DNA of 64,000 nucleotides from assembly GCA_029465975.1 (NCBI GenBank), contig CM055753.1, forward strand, positions 8,586,821 to 8,650,820. Direction: 5' to 3'. Source of the DNA: Dallia pectoralis (taxonomy: Eukaryota > Chordata > Actinopteri > Esociformes > Umbridae). The notes beneath the pieces are model-generated. The model saw only the letters and a list, made by a program, of their open reading frames with translations. It did not search any database and had not been told where the DNA came from. The position numbers and the translations under genes were made by a program. The first letter of the stretch is position 1. Every line of letters begins with the position of its first letter. Below, one piece after another: positions 35,249-43,166 of the stretch.

Positions 35249-35943
35249 GTACCCCCTCCCCCACGACCGCCACTGGGCGGTCCAAGCGGCCCCCCCGGTC
35301 TCCGCCGATCATAGTCCTGAACCAGACCGGGAAGTAGACTCAGTGACGGGGAGGCGGTAGAGGAGGTGGGGAGGGAAGGAGGCGACAATGAGTCACAGGC
35401 TACGGGGCAGGACAGATAGAACTGGTCTCGGGCAGGGCAGAGAGAACTGGTCTTGGGCAGGGCAGAACTAAGCGACCCCAGAAGCCCCCAGGGAGAGGAC
35501 AGATCACGGAACGGGTTTAGAGGGCGTACCGGTGATGACGGGTCAGGAAGCCGGACTGGCTGAGGGGGAGCGGAGGCCCGGACAGGCGGATGCGGGTCAG
35601 GCGGCCGGACGGGCGTAGGCGGAGCGGAGGCTCGTACGGGCGGAAGAGGGTCAGGAGGCCGTACGGGCGGAAGAGGGTCACGAGGCCGGCCCGGAGGAAG
35701 CGGGTCAGGAGGCCGGCCCGGAGGAAGCGGGTCAGGAGGCCGGCCCGGAGGAAGCGGGTCAGGAGGCCGCGCCGGAGGGCACGGGTCAGGAGGCCGCGCC
35801 GGAGGACACGGGTCAGGTGGCCGCGCCGGAGGACAGGGAATAGTCTTAGCCCCGGGAACAGGCTTAGGCAGGGTGACGGCCTCGAGGACAAGACGGGGCT
35901 CGGGCTGGGGGACGGACACTGGCTCGGGCTGGGGGACGGACAC
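35107..35943 (-). CDS. second proline-rich frame of the nested element (probable continuation, frame-shifted)
   Basis: A 278-codon frame in a different phase, overlapping the end of the 716-codon frame by about 80 bp. It carries repeats with PPARPPDP and PPGRPPDP, then a Ser/Leu/Pro-rich tail that reads through the purine tract into the LTR. Two G-run length changes (near 36069 and at about 35954, where one 24-bp unit has GGGG instead of GGGGG) suggest that both frames were once one. No domain recognised. Confidence 0.4.
   Translation of the reverse strand: MSVPQPEPVSVPQPEPRLVLEAVTLPKPVPGAKTIPCPPARPPDPCPPARPPDPCPPARPPDPLPPGRPPDPLPPGRPPDPLPPGRPRDPLPPVRPPDPLPPVRASAPPTPVRPPDPHPPVRASAPPQPVRLPDPSSPVRPLNPFRDLSSPWGLLGSLSSALPKTSSLCPARDQFYLSCPVACDSLSPPSLPTSSTASPSLSLLPGLVQDYDRRRPGGPLGPPSGGRGGGGTVMVPPSVPLYAGVGTPRPAERGSNHRHSRHLSFSHTWVQVFISVPI
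35249..35265 (-). other. nested element polypurine tract
   Basis: The - strand reads gtgggggagggggtac immediately upstream of the 3' repeat, a strong purine run typical of plus-strand primers in reverse-transcribing LTR elements. Confidence 0.75.
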
Positions 35944-38014
35944 TGGCTCGGGCTGGGGACGGACACTGGCTGGACGGGAGTGAGCTCAGGGACGGGAGTG
36001 AGCTCAGGGACGGGAGTGAGCTCAGGGACGGGAGTGAGCTCAGGGACGGGAGTGAGGGAGTGAGCTCAGGGGACGGAGTGAGCTCAGGGACGGGAGTGAG
36101 CTCAGGGACGGGAGTGAGCTCAGGGACGGGAGTGAGCTCAGGGACGGGAGTGAGCTCAGGGACGGGAGTGAGCTCAGGGACGGGAGTGAGCTCAGGGACG
36201 GGAGTGAGCTCAGGGGCGGGAGTGAGCTCAGGGGCAGGCTCAGAGGGGGCTGGGGCAGGCTCAGAGGGGACTGGGGCAGGCTCAGAGGGGACTGGGGCAG
36301 GCTCAGAGGGGACTGGGGCAGGCTCAGAGGGGACTGGGGCAGGCTCAGAGGGGACTGGGGCAGGCTCAGAGGGGACTGGGGCAGGCTCAGAGGGGACTGG
36401 GGCAGGCTCAGAGGGGACTGGGGCAGGCTCAGAGGGGACTGGGGCAGGCTCAGAGGGGACTGGGGCAGGCTCAGAGGGGACTGGGGCAGGCTCAGAGGGG
36501 ACTGGGGCAGGCTCAGAGGGGACTGGGGCAGGCTCAGAGGGGACTGGGGCAGGCTCAGAGGGGACTGGGGCAGGCTCAGAGGGGACTGGGGCAGGCTCAG
36601 AGGGGACTGGGGCAGGCTCAGAGGGGACTGGGGCAGGCTCAGAGGGGACTGGGGCAGGCTCAGAGGGGACTGGGGCAGGCTCAGAGGGGACTGGGGCAGG
36701 CTCAGAGGGGACTGGGGCAGGCTCAGAGGGGACTGGGGCAGGCTCAGAGGGGACTGGGGCAGGCTCAGAGGGGACTGGGACAGGCTCAGAGGGGACTGGG
36801 ACAGGCTCAGAGGGGACTGGGACAGGCTCAGAGGGGACTGGGACAGGCTCAGAGGGGACTGGGACAGGCTCAGAGGGGACTGGGACAGGCTCAGAGGGGA
36901 CTGGGACAGGCTCTAGAACAGGAGACCCAGACTCAAGGGGAAGAAGAGACCCAGACGTGGGCAAAACAGTCAGTCTGGTCTCGGACAGGACAGAAAGTCT
37001 GGTCTCGGTCAAGACAGGGGACCCAGTCTCGGGCAACACAGATAGACTGGTCTCGGGCAAGGGGACTCGGACAGGCTCAAAAGGGACTTGGACTGGCTCC
37101 GAAACAGGGACCTGGAGGAGGTGTGGTGCCCGGCAGAACAACCGTGGCAATAGGTAGTCCAGAGCCGGACGAGAAAGCTCCCCCTTGTAATCCTTCCATG
37201 CGAAGAACTCGCTGTAACACCTCTCTTCCTCCTCCTCGTCAACTCCTGTCTCCTTCATCCAGACCATTAAGTCAATGAGGACCTCCCAGTCCTTCCGTAG
37301 TGCCTCGTCTATGGCCAGGAGTGCCTGAGAGGGAACTGGTGTGGTGGACTGAACGGAGACCGATCTCTGGGCCAGGGGATTGGACGCCATCTCAAACTGC
37401 TGGGCAGCAGCCATCTTCAGCTGCTGGGCGGCAGCCATCTTCAGCTGCGGGGCGGCAGCCATCTTCAGCTGCGGGGCGGCAGCCATCTTCAGCTGCGGGG
37501 CGGCAGCCATCTTCAGCTGCGGGGCGGCAGCCATCTTCAGCTGCGGGGCGGCAGCCATCTTCAGCTGCGGGGCGGCAGCCATCTTCAGCTGCGGGGCGGC
37601 AGCCATCTTCAGCTGCGGGGCGGCAGCCATCTTTAGCTGCGGGGCGGCAGCCTTCTTCAGCTGCGGGGCGGCAGCCTTCTTTAGCTGCGGGGCGGCAGCC
37701 CTTCTTAGCTGCGGGGGAGTTGATGATCGAACAACTGGAGGCAACGCGGATGCCAGCCGGAGGATGTAGGAATCCCAGCCATATTTCTCCTCCGGGTACT
37801 CCTCCTCCGACTCAGAATAGATTGTCTCTCTCCCATTCCGCACTGCTCCGTAGTCTGCGGGTATCCAGACAGGCGGTGGAGCAGATGGTCGTGGAGGGAG
37901 AGGTGGTCCAGGTCGTATCGCGCGCCGGCGATAACAAGACGGTATCTCGACAGGCTGTTCATCTGCCCATGAACAGACCTTCTTTCTCCGCTGCGTCCTT
38001 GATGGTCGGGACAT
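35864..38014 (-). CDS. repeat-rich ORF of the nested element, function unknown
   Basis: A 716-codon frame whose ATG lies 2 nt inside the upstream LTR boundary. In order: a basic N-terminus (MSRPSRTQRRKKV) with PPLPPRPSAPPP at about 30-50; an acidic patch with SESEEEYPEEK; about a dozen 8-residue repeats of QLKMAAAP; a segment that looks globular with DEALRKDWEVLIDLMVWM, an acidic run and FAWKDYKGELSRPALDYLLP; then many 7-residue PSEPAPV repeats and 6-residue ELTPVP repeats. No enzyme motif or CCHC knuckle is present. Near 36050-36080 a G-run and unit-length irregularity shifts frame, so the C-terminus of this frame departs from the pattern; a further frame (35107-35943) carries PPDPLPPGR-type repeats. 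I do not recognise the protein. A Gag-like or accessory role is only a guess. Confidence 0.55.
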   Translation of the reverse strand: MSRPSRTQRRKKVCSWADEQPVEIPSCYRRRAIRPGPPLPPRPSAPPPVWIPADYGAVRNGRETIYSESEEEYPEEKYGWDSYILRLASALPPVVRSSTPPQLRRAAAPQLKKAAAPQLKKAAAPQLKMAAAPQLKMAAAPQLKMAAAPQLKMAAAPQLKMAAAPQLKMAAAPQLKMAAAPQLKMAAAPQLKMAAAQQLKMAAAQQFEMASNPLAQRSVSVQSTTPVPSQALLAIDEALRKDWEVLIDLMVWMKETGVDEEEEERCYSEFFAWKDYKGELSRPALDYLLPRLFCRAPHLLQVPVSEPVQVPFEPVRVPLPETSLSVLPETGSPVLTETRLSVLSETRLTVLPTSGSLLPLESGSPVLEPVPVPSEPVPVPSEPVPVPSEPVPVPSEPVPVPSEPVPVPSEPVPVPSEPAPVPSEPAPVPSEPAPVPSEPAPVPSEPAPVPSEPAPVPSEPAPVPSEPAPVPSEPAPVPSEPAPVPSEPAPVPSEPAPVPSEPAPVPSEPAPVPSEPAPVPSEPAPVPSEPAPVPSEPAPVPSEPAPVPSEPAPVPSEPAPVPSEPAPVPSEPAPVPSEPAPVPSEPAPAPSEPAPELTPAPELTPVPELTPVPELTPVPELTPVPELTPVPELTPVPELTPVPELTPSPELTPSLPSLSSLPSLSSLPSLSSLPSLSSLPSSQCPSPARASVRPPARASVRPPARAPSCPRGRHPA
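35970..36230. repeat. 18-bp coding minisatellite in the nested element
   Basis: Copies of gtgagctcagggacggga on the + strand encode ELTPVP hexapeptides on the - strand. One irregular unit at about 36050-36080 breaks the period and frame. Confidence 0.93.
36231..36910. repeat. 21-bp coding minisatellite in the nested element, about 32 copies
   Basis: Units of ggctcagaggggactggggc plus a, with ggggca to gggaca in the last eight copies, encode PSEPAPV or PSEPVPV on the - strand. Copies are nearly identical. Confidence 0.95.
37395..37712. repeat. 24-bp coding minisatellite in the nested element, about 13 copies
   Basis: Copies of agccatcttcagctgcgggg followed by cggc encode QLKMAAAP octapeptides on the - strand, with KKAAAP variants at the N-terminal side. 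Confidence 0.94.
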
Positions 38015-38016
38015 AC

Positions 38017-38523
38017 TGTCAGGGTTCGGCTCTCAAGCCGACAGAGGACACAAGCGCAGAGAACTTGTTTTTTACAATGGGTTTTATTCATCCAGGACAG
38101 GCAAGACAGGCACAAGAACTGGGAACTTGAATTAACAAAACACAAAATCAGACAGAGGAAACTCATACACAAGGAACATAAACCAGAACGTGCAAATAAC
38201 CCGGTATACATAAAACCCAACCCATCAACAACAAAACTGAATGTTCACATTACCAACTCTAACTTGGTCTAAACAACATGCAAACACTCCTGCATTAAAT
38301 CATAACAGCACAACTAAAATCCTAAACACCACATACCTTGAATTAATGTCCCGACACTAAACAACTGATAAGCACAGAACTAAATAGGGACACTAATAAA
38401 AACCTGAACCCAGGTGTGGGAAAAACTCAGGTGTCTAGAATGTCTGTGATTACTCCCTCTCTCTGCTGGTCGGGGGAGTGCCAACTCCCGCATAGAGAGG
38501 GACAGAGGGAGGGAACCATGACA
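38017..38523 (-). repeat. nested element 5' LTR-like repeat (507 bp)
   Basis: The same sequence as 34744-35248 apart from one extra G in each of two G runs near the end (cggggg and gaggga/ggaa region). Internal sequence starts at 38016 with GT then the ORF's ATG. Confidence 0.93.
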
Positions 38524-40496
38524 AAAACAGGTGCACTGGTAAGCTTCTCCTTCAAAGCTTCAAACGAGGTCTGGCATTCTACAGTCCACAAGCTACTGAA
38601 CATCTGATTTGCTTTAGCAGGACTTGCTACCTTGAGACACACATTGACCAAATTGTGCAATGGACCTGCCAGCTTTGAAAACCCTTGGACAAATCTTCTG
38701 TAATAGCTACAAAGACCTAGAAACGATCTGAGTTCCTTTAATTTAGAGGGCACCGGCCACTGCATCACAGCTGAGACTTTGTCTGGATCCGTCCCTATAC
38801 CTTCTGCTGAGACTTGATGGCCCAAGAACTTCACTTGTGTTTGCAGAAAATGACATTTTTCCAATTTCACTTTAAGTCCTGTTTCTTGAAGACGTTTTAG
38901 TACTGCGTCTGTTCTCTCTATGTGTTCTTGGAAAGTCTGGGAGTACACCATGATGTCATCCAGATAAACCAACATTATCTGAAACACCAAATCATTCATG
39001 GTAGCCTGCATTAACCTCTGAAAGGTTGCAGGTCCATTACAGACCCCCATCGGCATCCTGAGGTATTCAAACAGTCCAAAAGGTGTTGCAAAGGCTGTCT
39101 TCTGGCGATCACACTCGTCCACTGCCACCTGGTGGTATCCACTTGCCAAATCTATGGTTGAAAAGAAATTGGCACCCTGCAGAGCATCAAAACTCTCATC
39201 AATGCGTGGTAATGGAAATGCATCTTTCCTTGTTTTCTGGTTCAATTTCCGATAGTCCACACATAATCGTATACTACCATCAGTCTTCCTCACTATCACC
39301 ACCGGTGAGGCATACGAGCTGGAGCTCTCCTGGACAACCCCCTTTCTCACCAACTTGGAAATGTGTTCCTTCACCTCTTGGTATTGTGTGGGGGGAATGC
39401 GACGGTATGGCAGTGTCACCGGTGCGTCATCGATTAGGTGTATTGCATGTTTGACTTTGTCCGTATATCCCAGGTCTTCATCCTCCACAGCAAAAACATC
39501 TGTGTATTTCTCCAATACTGCACGTAACTCTGCTTGCTGTTCCTTGGTGCCACCAATGTCTAACCTATCTACAACAGACGGCAGCTGACTCGACGTCTGA
39601 AGATCCTTCTCCACAACCGAAACTTGTTCAACACTTGCAGAGATGCGCTGAAACTTGACTTCACACTTTCCATTGCTTTTCACTGAGTCAACTGGAGAAA
39701 CAACACCTAGCCTGGTTCTTGGCGCAAGCCACACATCCTCCTGGGAAAAATTTACAACCTGCACCGGTACATGATAATTCTGACAATCAACAAGTGTAGA
39801 GATGACCACCAGTCCGTCAGGTAACACTGTGTTCATTGATTCCAATAACATCAAAGTCTCTTTGTCAGACCCTCTGGGATGTCCTTTTGCCATGACGGTA
39901 ACCATGGATGCAGCAGGTATGTGTGTGGGATCTTTACCTGCAACTCTGGCAATAGCTTTTTTCTGTACTTGACACGTCTGTGCTTTCTGGAAAGTACTCC
40001 TCCAATCAGAATTCAATTTTCCCTGTAGGGTAGTATCAAATTCAGCATGGACCAGCTGTCGACACTGACTAATAATGTTCATACCCAAAATTACAGGGGT
40101 TGATGCATGAGAACCTTGAGGATCTTTCACCACTAAAAATCCACAATTTTGAATTTTCATTCCCATAGTCTCTACCTCCAACTCCATGTACCCCATGTAG
40201 GGTATATCCAGCCCATTAGCAGCTGTTAACTTAAGCCAGCCTGATGTCGACAACATATCTGCATCCTCCCCGCCTAAACACTGTCTAAAGAACCTCTCTG
40301 AAAGGGTGCTTACTTGGCTGCCAGTATCCAGTAAACAAGACACTACAACACCAGAAATCTTAATCTCTACTACGGGACATGTTCCTACTGCACGCTCCAA
40401 TAACACCTCTTTAGATGGCGTGTCACTCTTTGAGCCTGGGATGTGGCCTCGGATTGCCCGACTCACAGCAACCGAGGGGTCTCGTTTCCCTGGGAT
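38524..40496 (-). pseudogene. pol: gypsy pol, 5' part: protease and reverse transcriptase
   Basis: The frame is open on the - strand from 40496 (after a stop at 40497-40499) to the nested insertion. A GTG at 40466 is not a credible start; expression is expected by -1 frameshift from gag. Numbering from 40466: aspartic protease LLDTGS at residues 45-50; RT with DYRKLNQ at about 404, the first catalytic Asp in STIDLASGYHQ (D439) and YLDD at 501-504; then the connection region to about residue 647. The frame then runs into nested-LTR sequence and stops at 38427. Catalytic residues are intact; the loss is due to the insertion. Confidence 0.93.
40447..40490 (-). promoter_or_regulatory. gag-pol -1 ribosomal frameshift signal
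   Basis: On the - strand the heptamer GGGAAAC (40484-40490) is in gag frame as G GGA AAC, a known class of -1 slippery site. After a 6-nt spacer, CCTCGG (40472-40477) can pair with CCGAGG (40447-40452). Loop bases TGAGTC (40460-40465) could pair with GGCTCA (40431-40436), allowing a pseudoknot with one G-U pair. The gag stop lies 18 nt downstream of the heptamer. Pol is open in the -1 frame from just upstream. Confidence 0.8.
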
Positions 40497-41410
40497 CTAG
40501 GGGTTGCTGTTCTTCTGGGGGTTCCACTCTGCTTAGCTGGGCAATTTCTGGCAATATGCCCCTCATTCTGGCAGTTGAAACATATGGGTGTCCCATCCTC
40601 TGTGAATCTCATCTGTGATTTAAACCTAGTGCTGGGAGTACTGGGAGTGGAGGGTGGTCGAATTGTAAGGTCCCTCACCGCATTAGTCAGCTCGCAAATG
40701 GCCTTGCTTTGTTCTGCAACCAACTGTAGGACATCTTCCAAGGTAACAGACTTCTGACCACCAGCATTTACGGCAGCACAATGTGCGTCTTCAACTGAAC
40801 GGCTGGTTCGACTTTTGTGACTCCGTGCACTAGTTTGAGACTCCTCAAGGGTCCACATATACGCTTCCTCTCGTACTTCTATTAACGTAGATCCAGGTTT
40901 GTCCCTCACATATTTGCGGAGTTCCCTTCTAAGAAGAGGATCTCTAATTCCCTCCACAAACTGATCTCTTAATACTAGCCTCTCATTGGCTACAGCGTCA
41001 GGTGTTTGTTTTAACACTAAACTCAGGACTTTTACTAAGGCATGTGAAAACTCAAGTATGTCCTCATCTCCTTTCTGTTTACGATTATAAAAACTATGCA
41101 ACAACTGCGGACCACTGCGTTTATCTCTGAACGCTTCCCTAAGATAAGTATATACATCTCTCATATGGCCAGGCTCACCATGGGTACGCAACCGTACTTC
41201 TTCTAAAGCTGCACCCCTCAACAAAGACATAACAAAGTCATATTGATCGTCCACAGACTGGTTTCTGGCACGCAAAACACGGTCAATTTCCTCAATAAAA
41301 TCATCTACCCCCCGTCCATCCTTGTCAAAATCACCACTAAACGGGGTTATGTGACGTTCCCTTGGCACATACACAAATGATTTTCTTGATGATTCACTTA
41401 AGCCTTGCAA
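40463..41410 (-). CDS. gag: gypsy Gag (capsid plus CCHC nucleocapsid)
   Basis: An open frame of 315 codons, although its first listed codon is TTG, so the true N-terminus is uncertain. Capsid-like helical region at about 15-190 with FSGDFDKDG, LLRGAALEEVR and a YVRDKPGSTLIEVR stretch; a zinc knuckle C277-C280-H285-C290 (CFNCQNEGHIARNC) followed by a basic tail. It forms the particle that packages element RNA. An ATG-started 39-codon frame (41513-41394) overlaps the beginning in another phase, which suggests a 1-nt frame break at the start of gag in this copy. Pol follows through the frameshift signal at 40484-40490. Confidence 0.85.
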   Translation of the reverse strand: MQGLSESSRKSFVYVPRERHITPFSGDFDKDGRGVDDFIEEIDRVLRARNQSVDDQYDFVMSLLRGAALEEVRLRTHGEPGHMRDVYTYLREAFRDKRSGPQLLHSFYNRKQKGDEDILEFSHALVKVLSLVLKQTPDAVANERLVLRDQFVEGIRDPLLRRELRKYVRDKPGSTLIEVREEAYMWTLEESQTSARSHKSRTSRSVEDAHCAAVNAGGQKSVTLEDVLQLVAEQSKAICELTNAVRDLTIRPPSTPSTPSTRFKSQMRFTEDGTPICFNCQNEGHIARNCPAKQSGTPRRTATPRSQGNETPRLL

Positions 41411-41513
41411 TATTTTCCATTGCCTGTTCGTGTTTCTTACTTAACTCACTAAGCTGTGCATGAACATCAACATCACATTGTACTTCATCATCTGAACCTG
41501 AGGTATGAGACAT
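41394..41513 (-). pseudogene. short ATG-started frame at the gypsy gag N-terminus (39 codons)
   Basis: Starts at 41513 with MSHTSGSDDEVQ and ends with a TGA at 41394-41396. It overlaps the gag frame, which has no ATG upstream of the capsid region. Its charged, helix-like composition fits a Gag N-terminus, and the phase differs from gag by one base. Either a 1-nt indel broke gag or this is a separate upstream ORF. Confidence 0.5.
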
Positions 41514-41769
41514 TTTAACAGATTTTAAGGTTGGCTATGCACTTTAGCAAGAAACAAAGGATATAACAGTTGTACACCAGGACGTGTTGAAGTCTTGAGC
41601 TGGCTGTTGACTTTGTCCCAGATCTTGTGTCCTTGTTGCTTGACACCTCGTCCGCTCTTCAGTTACACCGATCTCTCTCGTTGACAGGGCGCTCTGCTCT
41701 GCTGGTCTTCGCCACTACCGTGTTATGTACTGAATATACTAGCTCCTACCTATCTCAAAATATGCAATA

Positions 41770-41786
41770 CCCCACTCCTGGTACCA
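41770..41786 (-). other. gypsy primer binding site, tRNA-Leu(UAA) type
   Basis: On the - strand the 17 bases TGGTACCAGGAGTGGGG lie 5 nt inside the 5' LTR. From memory they are the exact complement of the 3' end of vertebrate tRNA-Leu(UAA), including CCA. Confidence 0.8.
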
Positions 41787-41791
41787 AAATT

Positions 41792-42491
41792 TGTCACCGG
41801 GGCAAATACACACAGTGAGACAAATAAATATGGGGTTCTTGGATTTATTAATTCGAGTAGGTGAAACTAGTTTTAAACAAAAATAAAATTACAAATGGTA
41901 CATTTACAACTGGTATAAATAAAACCTATCTATAAACATAAATCGTTCCGGTACTTATCACACTTTTCAGTAACCATAAAACTTTTCTATGTACATAACA
42001 AACGGTAGTGGCACTCCTGCACAAAAAGGATCATAACCATTTTTTATGTTAGTGAAACCACCGTGACAATAAATCACAAATTCTCTTAACATGAGAAACA
42101 TTAACATCCTCTTACCCACGTTACTTTCACCGGAGCAACTCCTCACACGTGGACCACAGACTTCCCCGTATCCTTAACCATCGTTGGTTATCTTCCATAA
42201 ATCTCGCATCATTTACATCAAACTTGTTTATAACTATTTACATCTAACGACCTTGAGTCTTAATATCAACATTTAACACTTGAATGCTATTCTTAATTTA
42301 ACATTCGCGTTGTTAATAATCCTACTCCATCAACTAACGTGTCTCCTGATAAGGCTACTTTTCTCCTGTCTCTTTCTTCCTGCCGTGCTGACGTCACTAC
42401 GCACCTAAATCACGCACTGACAGGACAGATACTGCTCCCGTTGTACCAACCTAAAACAATTTATATTGGTCGTAACCACCACCTGGTTACA
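41792..42491 (-). repeat. gypsy 5' LTR (700 bp)
   Basis: The same length as 31690-32389, with no difference found on reading. TGACGTCA lies at 42389-42396, about 96-103 nt into the LTR in the element's direction. Confidence 0.95.
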
Positions 42492-42495
42492 TAGG

Positions 42496-42885
42496 CTTGA
42501 ACGCATTCCATCTCAGTCGAGCCTCTTCCGTTCTTTCGGTTGGTCCGACTCGGTGTTTCCCTTCGCTTGCGTTCAGATCACTTCCCGGCTAATGGGCGAC
42601 ATGCTAAGGACGTCCTGTTTGTTTTCAGGATTTGTTCGCGCTCGTCTTCACGTTCAGCTTCGGCCGAATGTCGTCCCAGTATACTATCTACAGTGACGTT
42701 TTTTTTACAGGTGGTATACATTACGTGAAATGCCTAAACACCTGTTGCCATCTATCTTTATTTCTTCACCAAGCCTCAACGTTCACGTGAGAAAACATTT
42801 AACGTGCAACGCTAATGTACTGTGTGCATTTTAAAGCCAGGATGGCCAAAAAACAACAACATCTGGCCTGAAACTGAAAGGTTGC
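42496..42885. other. intergenic unique DNA after the gypsy insertion
   Basis: Continues the sequence that precedes the left LTR; the inferred empty site is cacagcatctagg followed by cttgaacgc. No gene recognised. Confidence 0.5.
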
Positions 42886-42889
42886 TAGC

Positions 42890-43030
42890 GGGACCCAGAA
42901 CAGGCTAGGTGACAACTCTGTTGTTGTGTCTCTGAGCAAGGCAGGCGACCCCAATTAGTCCCAGGATGTGGCTGTAAATTGGAATTTGTTGTTAGTCAAT
43001 TTACCTGGTTAACTAAGGGTCGGAGAAACG
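42890..43030 (+). repeat. degenerate teleost retroposon 3' tail
   Basis: The series ctctgagcaaggcaggcgac, attggaatttgttgttagtc and ttacctggttaactaagggt resembles the common fish motif with GAGCAAGGC, AATAAGAATTTGTTCTTAACTG and CTAGTTAAATAAAGG, found at the ends of several SINE or LINE families. Diverged, and the 5' end is not defined. Confidence 0.5.
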
Positions 43031-43166
43031 GTTTAAACTACATTACTGGCAAAAGACAGACCAGAGAGACGCAAACACAGTCAAATTGCAAATTAGTATT
43101 TTAAAGTTTGTGTCTATAATTGCCTTGTTTCTTGACATGTTTTGTGTTCTGTGAAAACCCTGGTAA

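Larger units (their letters stand above)
34744..38523 (-). mobile_element. nested non-autonomous LTR-type element with repeat-rich ORF
   Basis: Inserted in gypsy pol. Terminal direct repeats of 505 bp (34744-35248) and 507 bp (38017-38523) begin TG and end CA; the 2-bp difference is in G runs. The 5-bp target duplication AAAAC lies at 34739-34743 and 38524-38528. A purine tract (35253-35264, gtgggggagggg on the - strand) abuts the downstream repeat and AATAAA (34810-34815, - strand) lies inside the repeat, so orientation is - strand like its host. No RT, integrase, protease or CCHC motif is seen and no TGG-type primer site follows the upstream repeat. It is therefore probably mobilised in trans. 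Confidence 0.88.
31690..42491 (-). mobile_element. Ty3/gypsy LTR retrotransposon, interrupted by a nested LTR element
   Basis: A complete structure read on the - strand: 5' LTR 41792-42491, primer site, gag, a -1 frameshift junction, protease, RT, RNase H, integrase, polypurine tract, 3' LTR 31690-32389. The LTRs are both 700 bp, start TG and end CA, and I find no difference between them by eye. The 4-bp target duplication TAGG lies at 31686-31689 and 42492-42495. RT before integrase places it in Ty3/gypsy. No chromodomain is seen after integrase, and the clade is not assigned. A second element (34744-38523) sits inside pol between the RT connection region and RNase H, so this copy cannot make full Pol. 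Confidence 0.95.

Noticed and set aside
36060..37157. 365-codon + strand ORF of SEGTGAG repeats
   Set aside because: Antisense of the 18- and 21-bp coding repeats of the nested element; no start context or domain.
37705..38220. - strand ORF starting inside the nested LTR
   Set aside because: Chance frame through the LTR into the start of the 716-codon ORF; the same LTR-derived N-terminus also appears fused to the gypsy RNase H frame at 34947.
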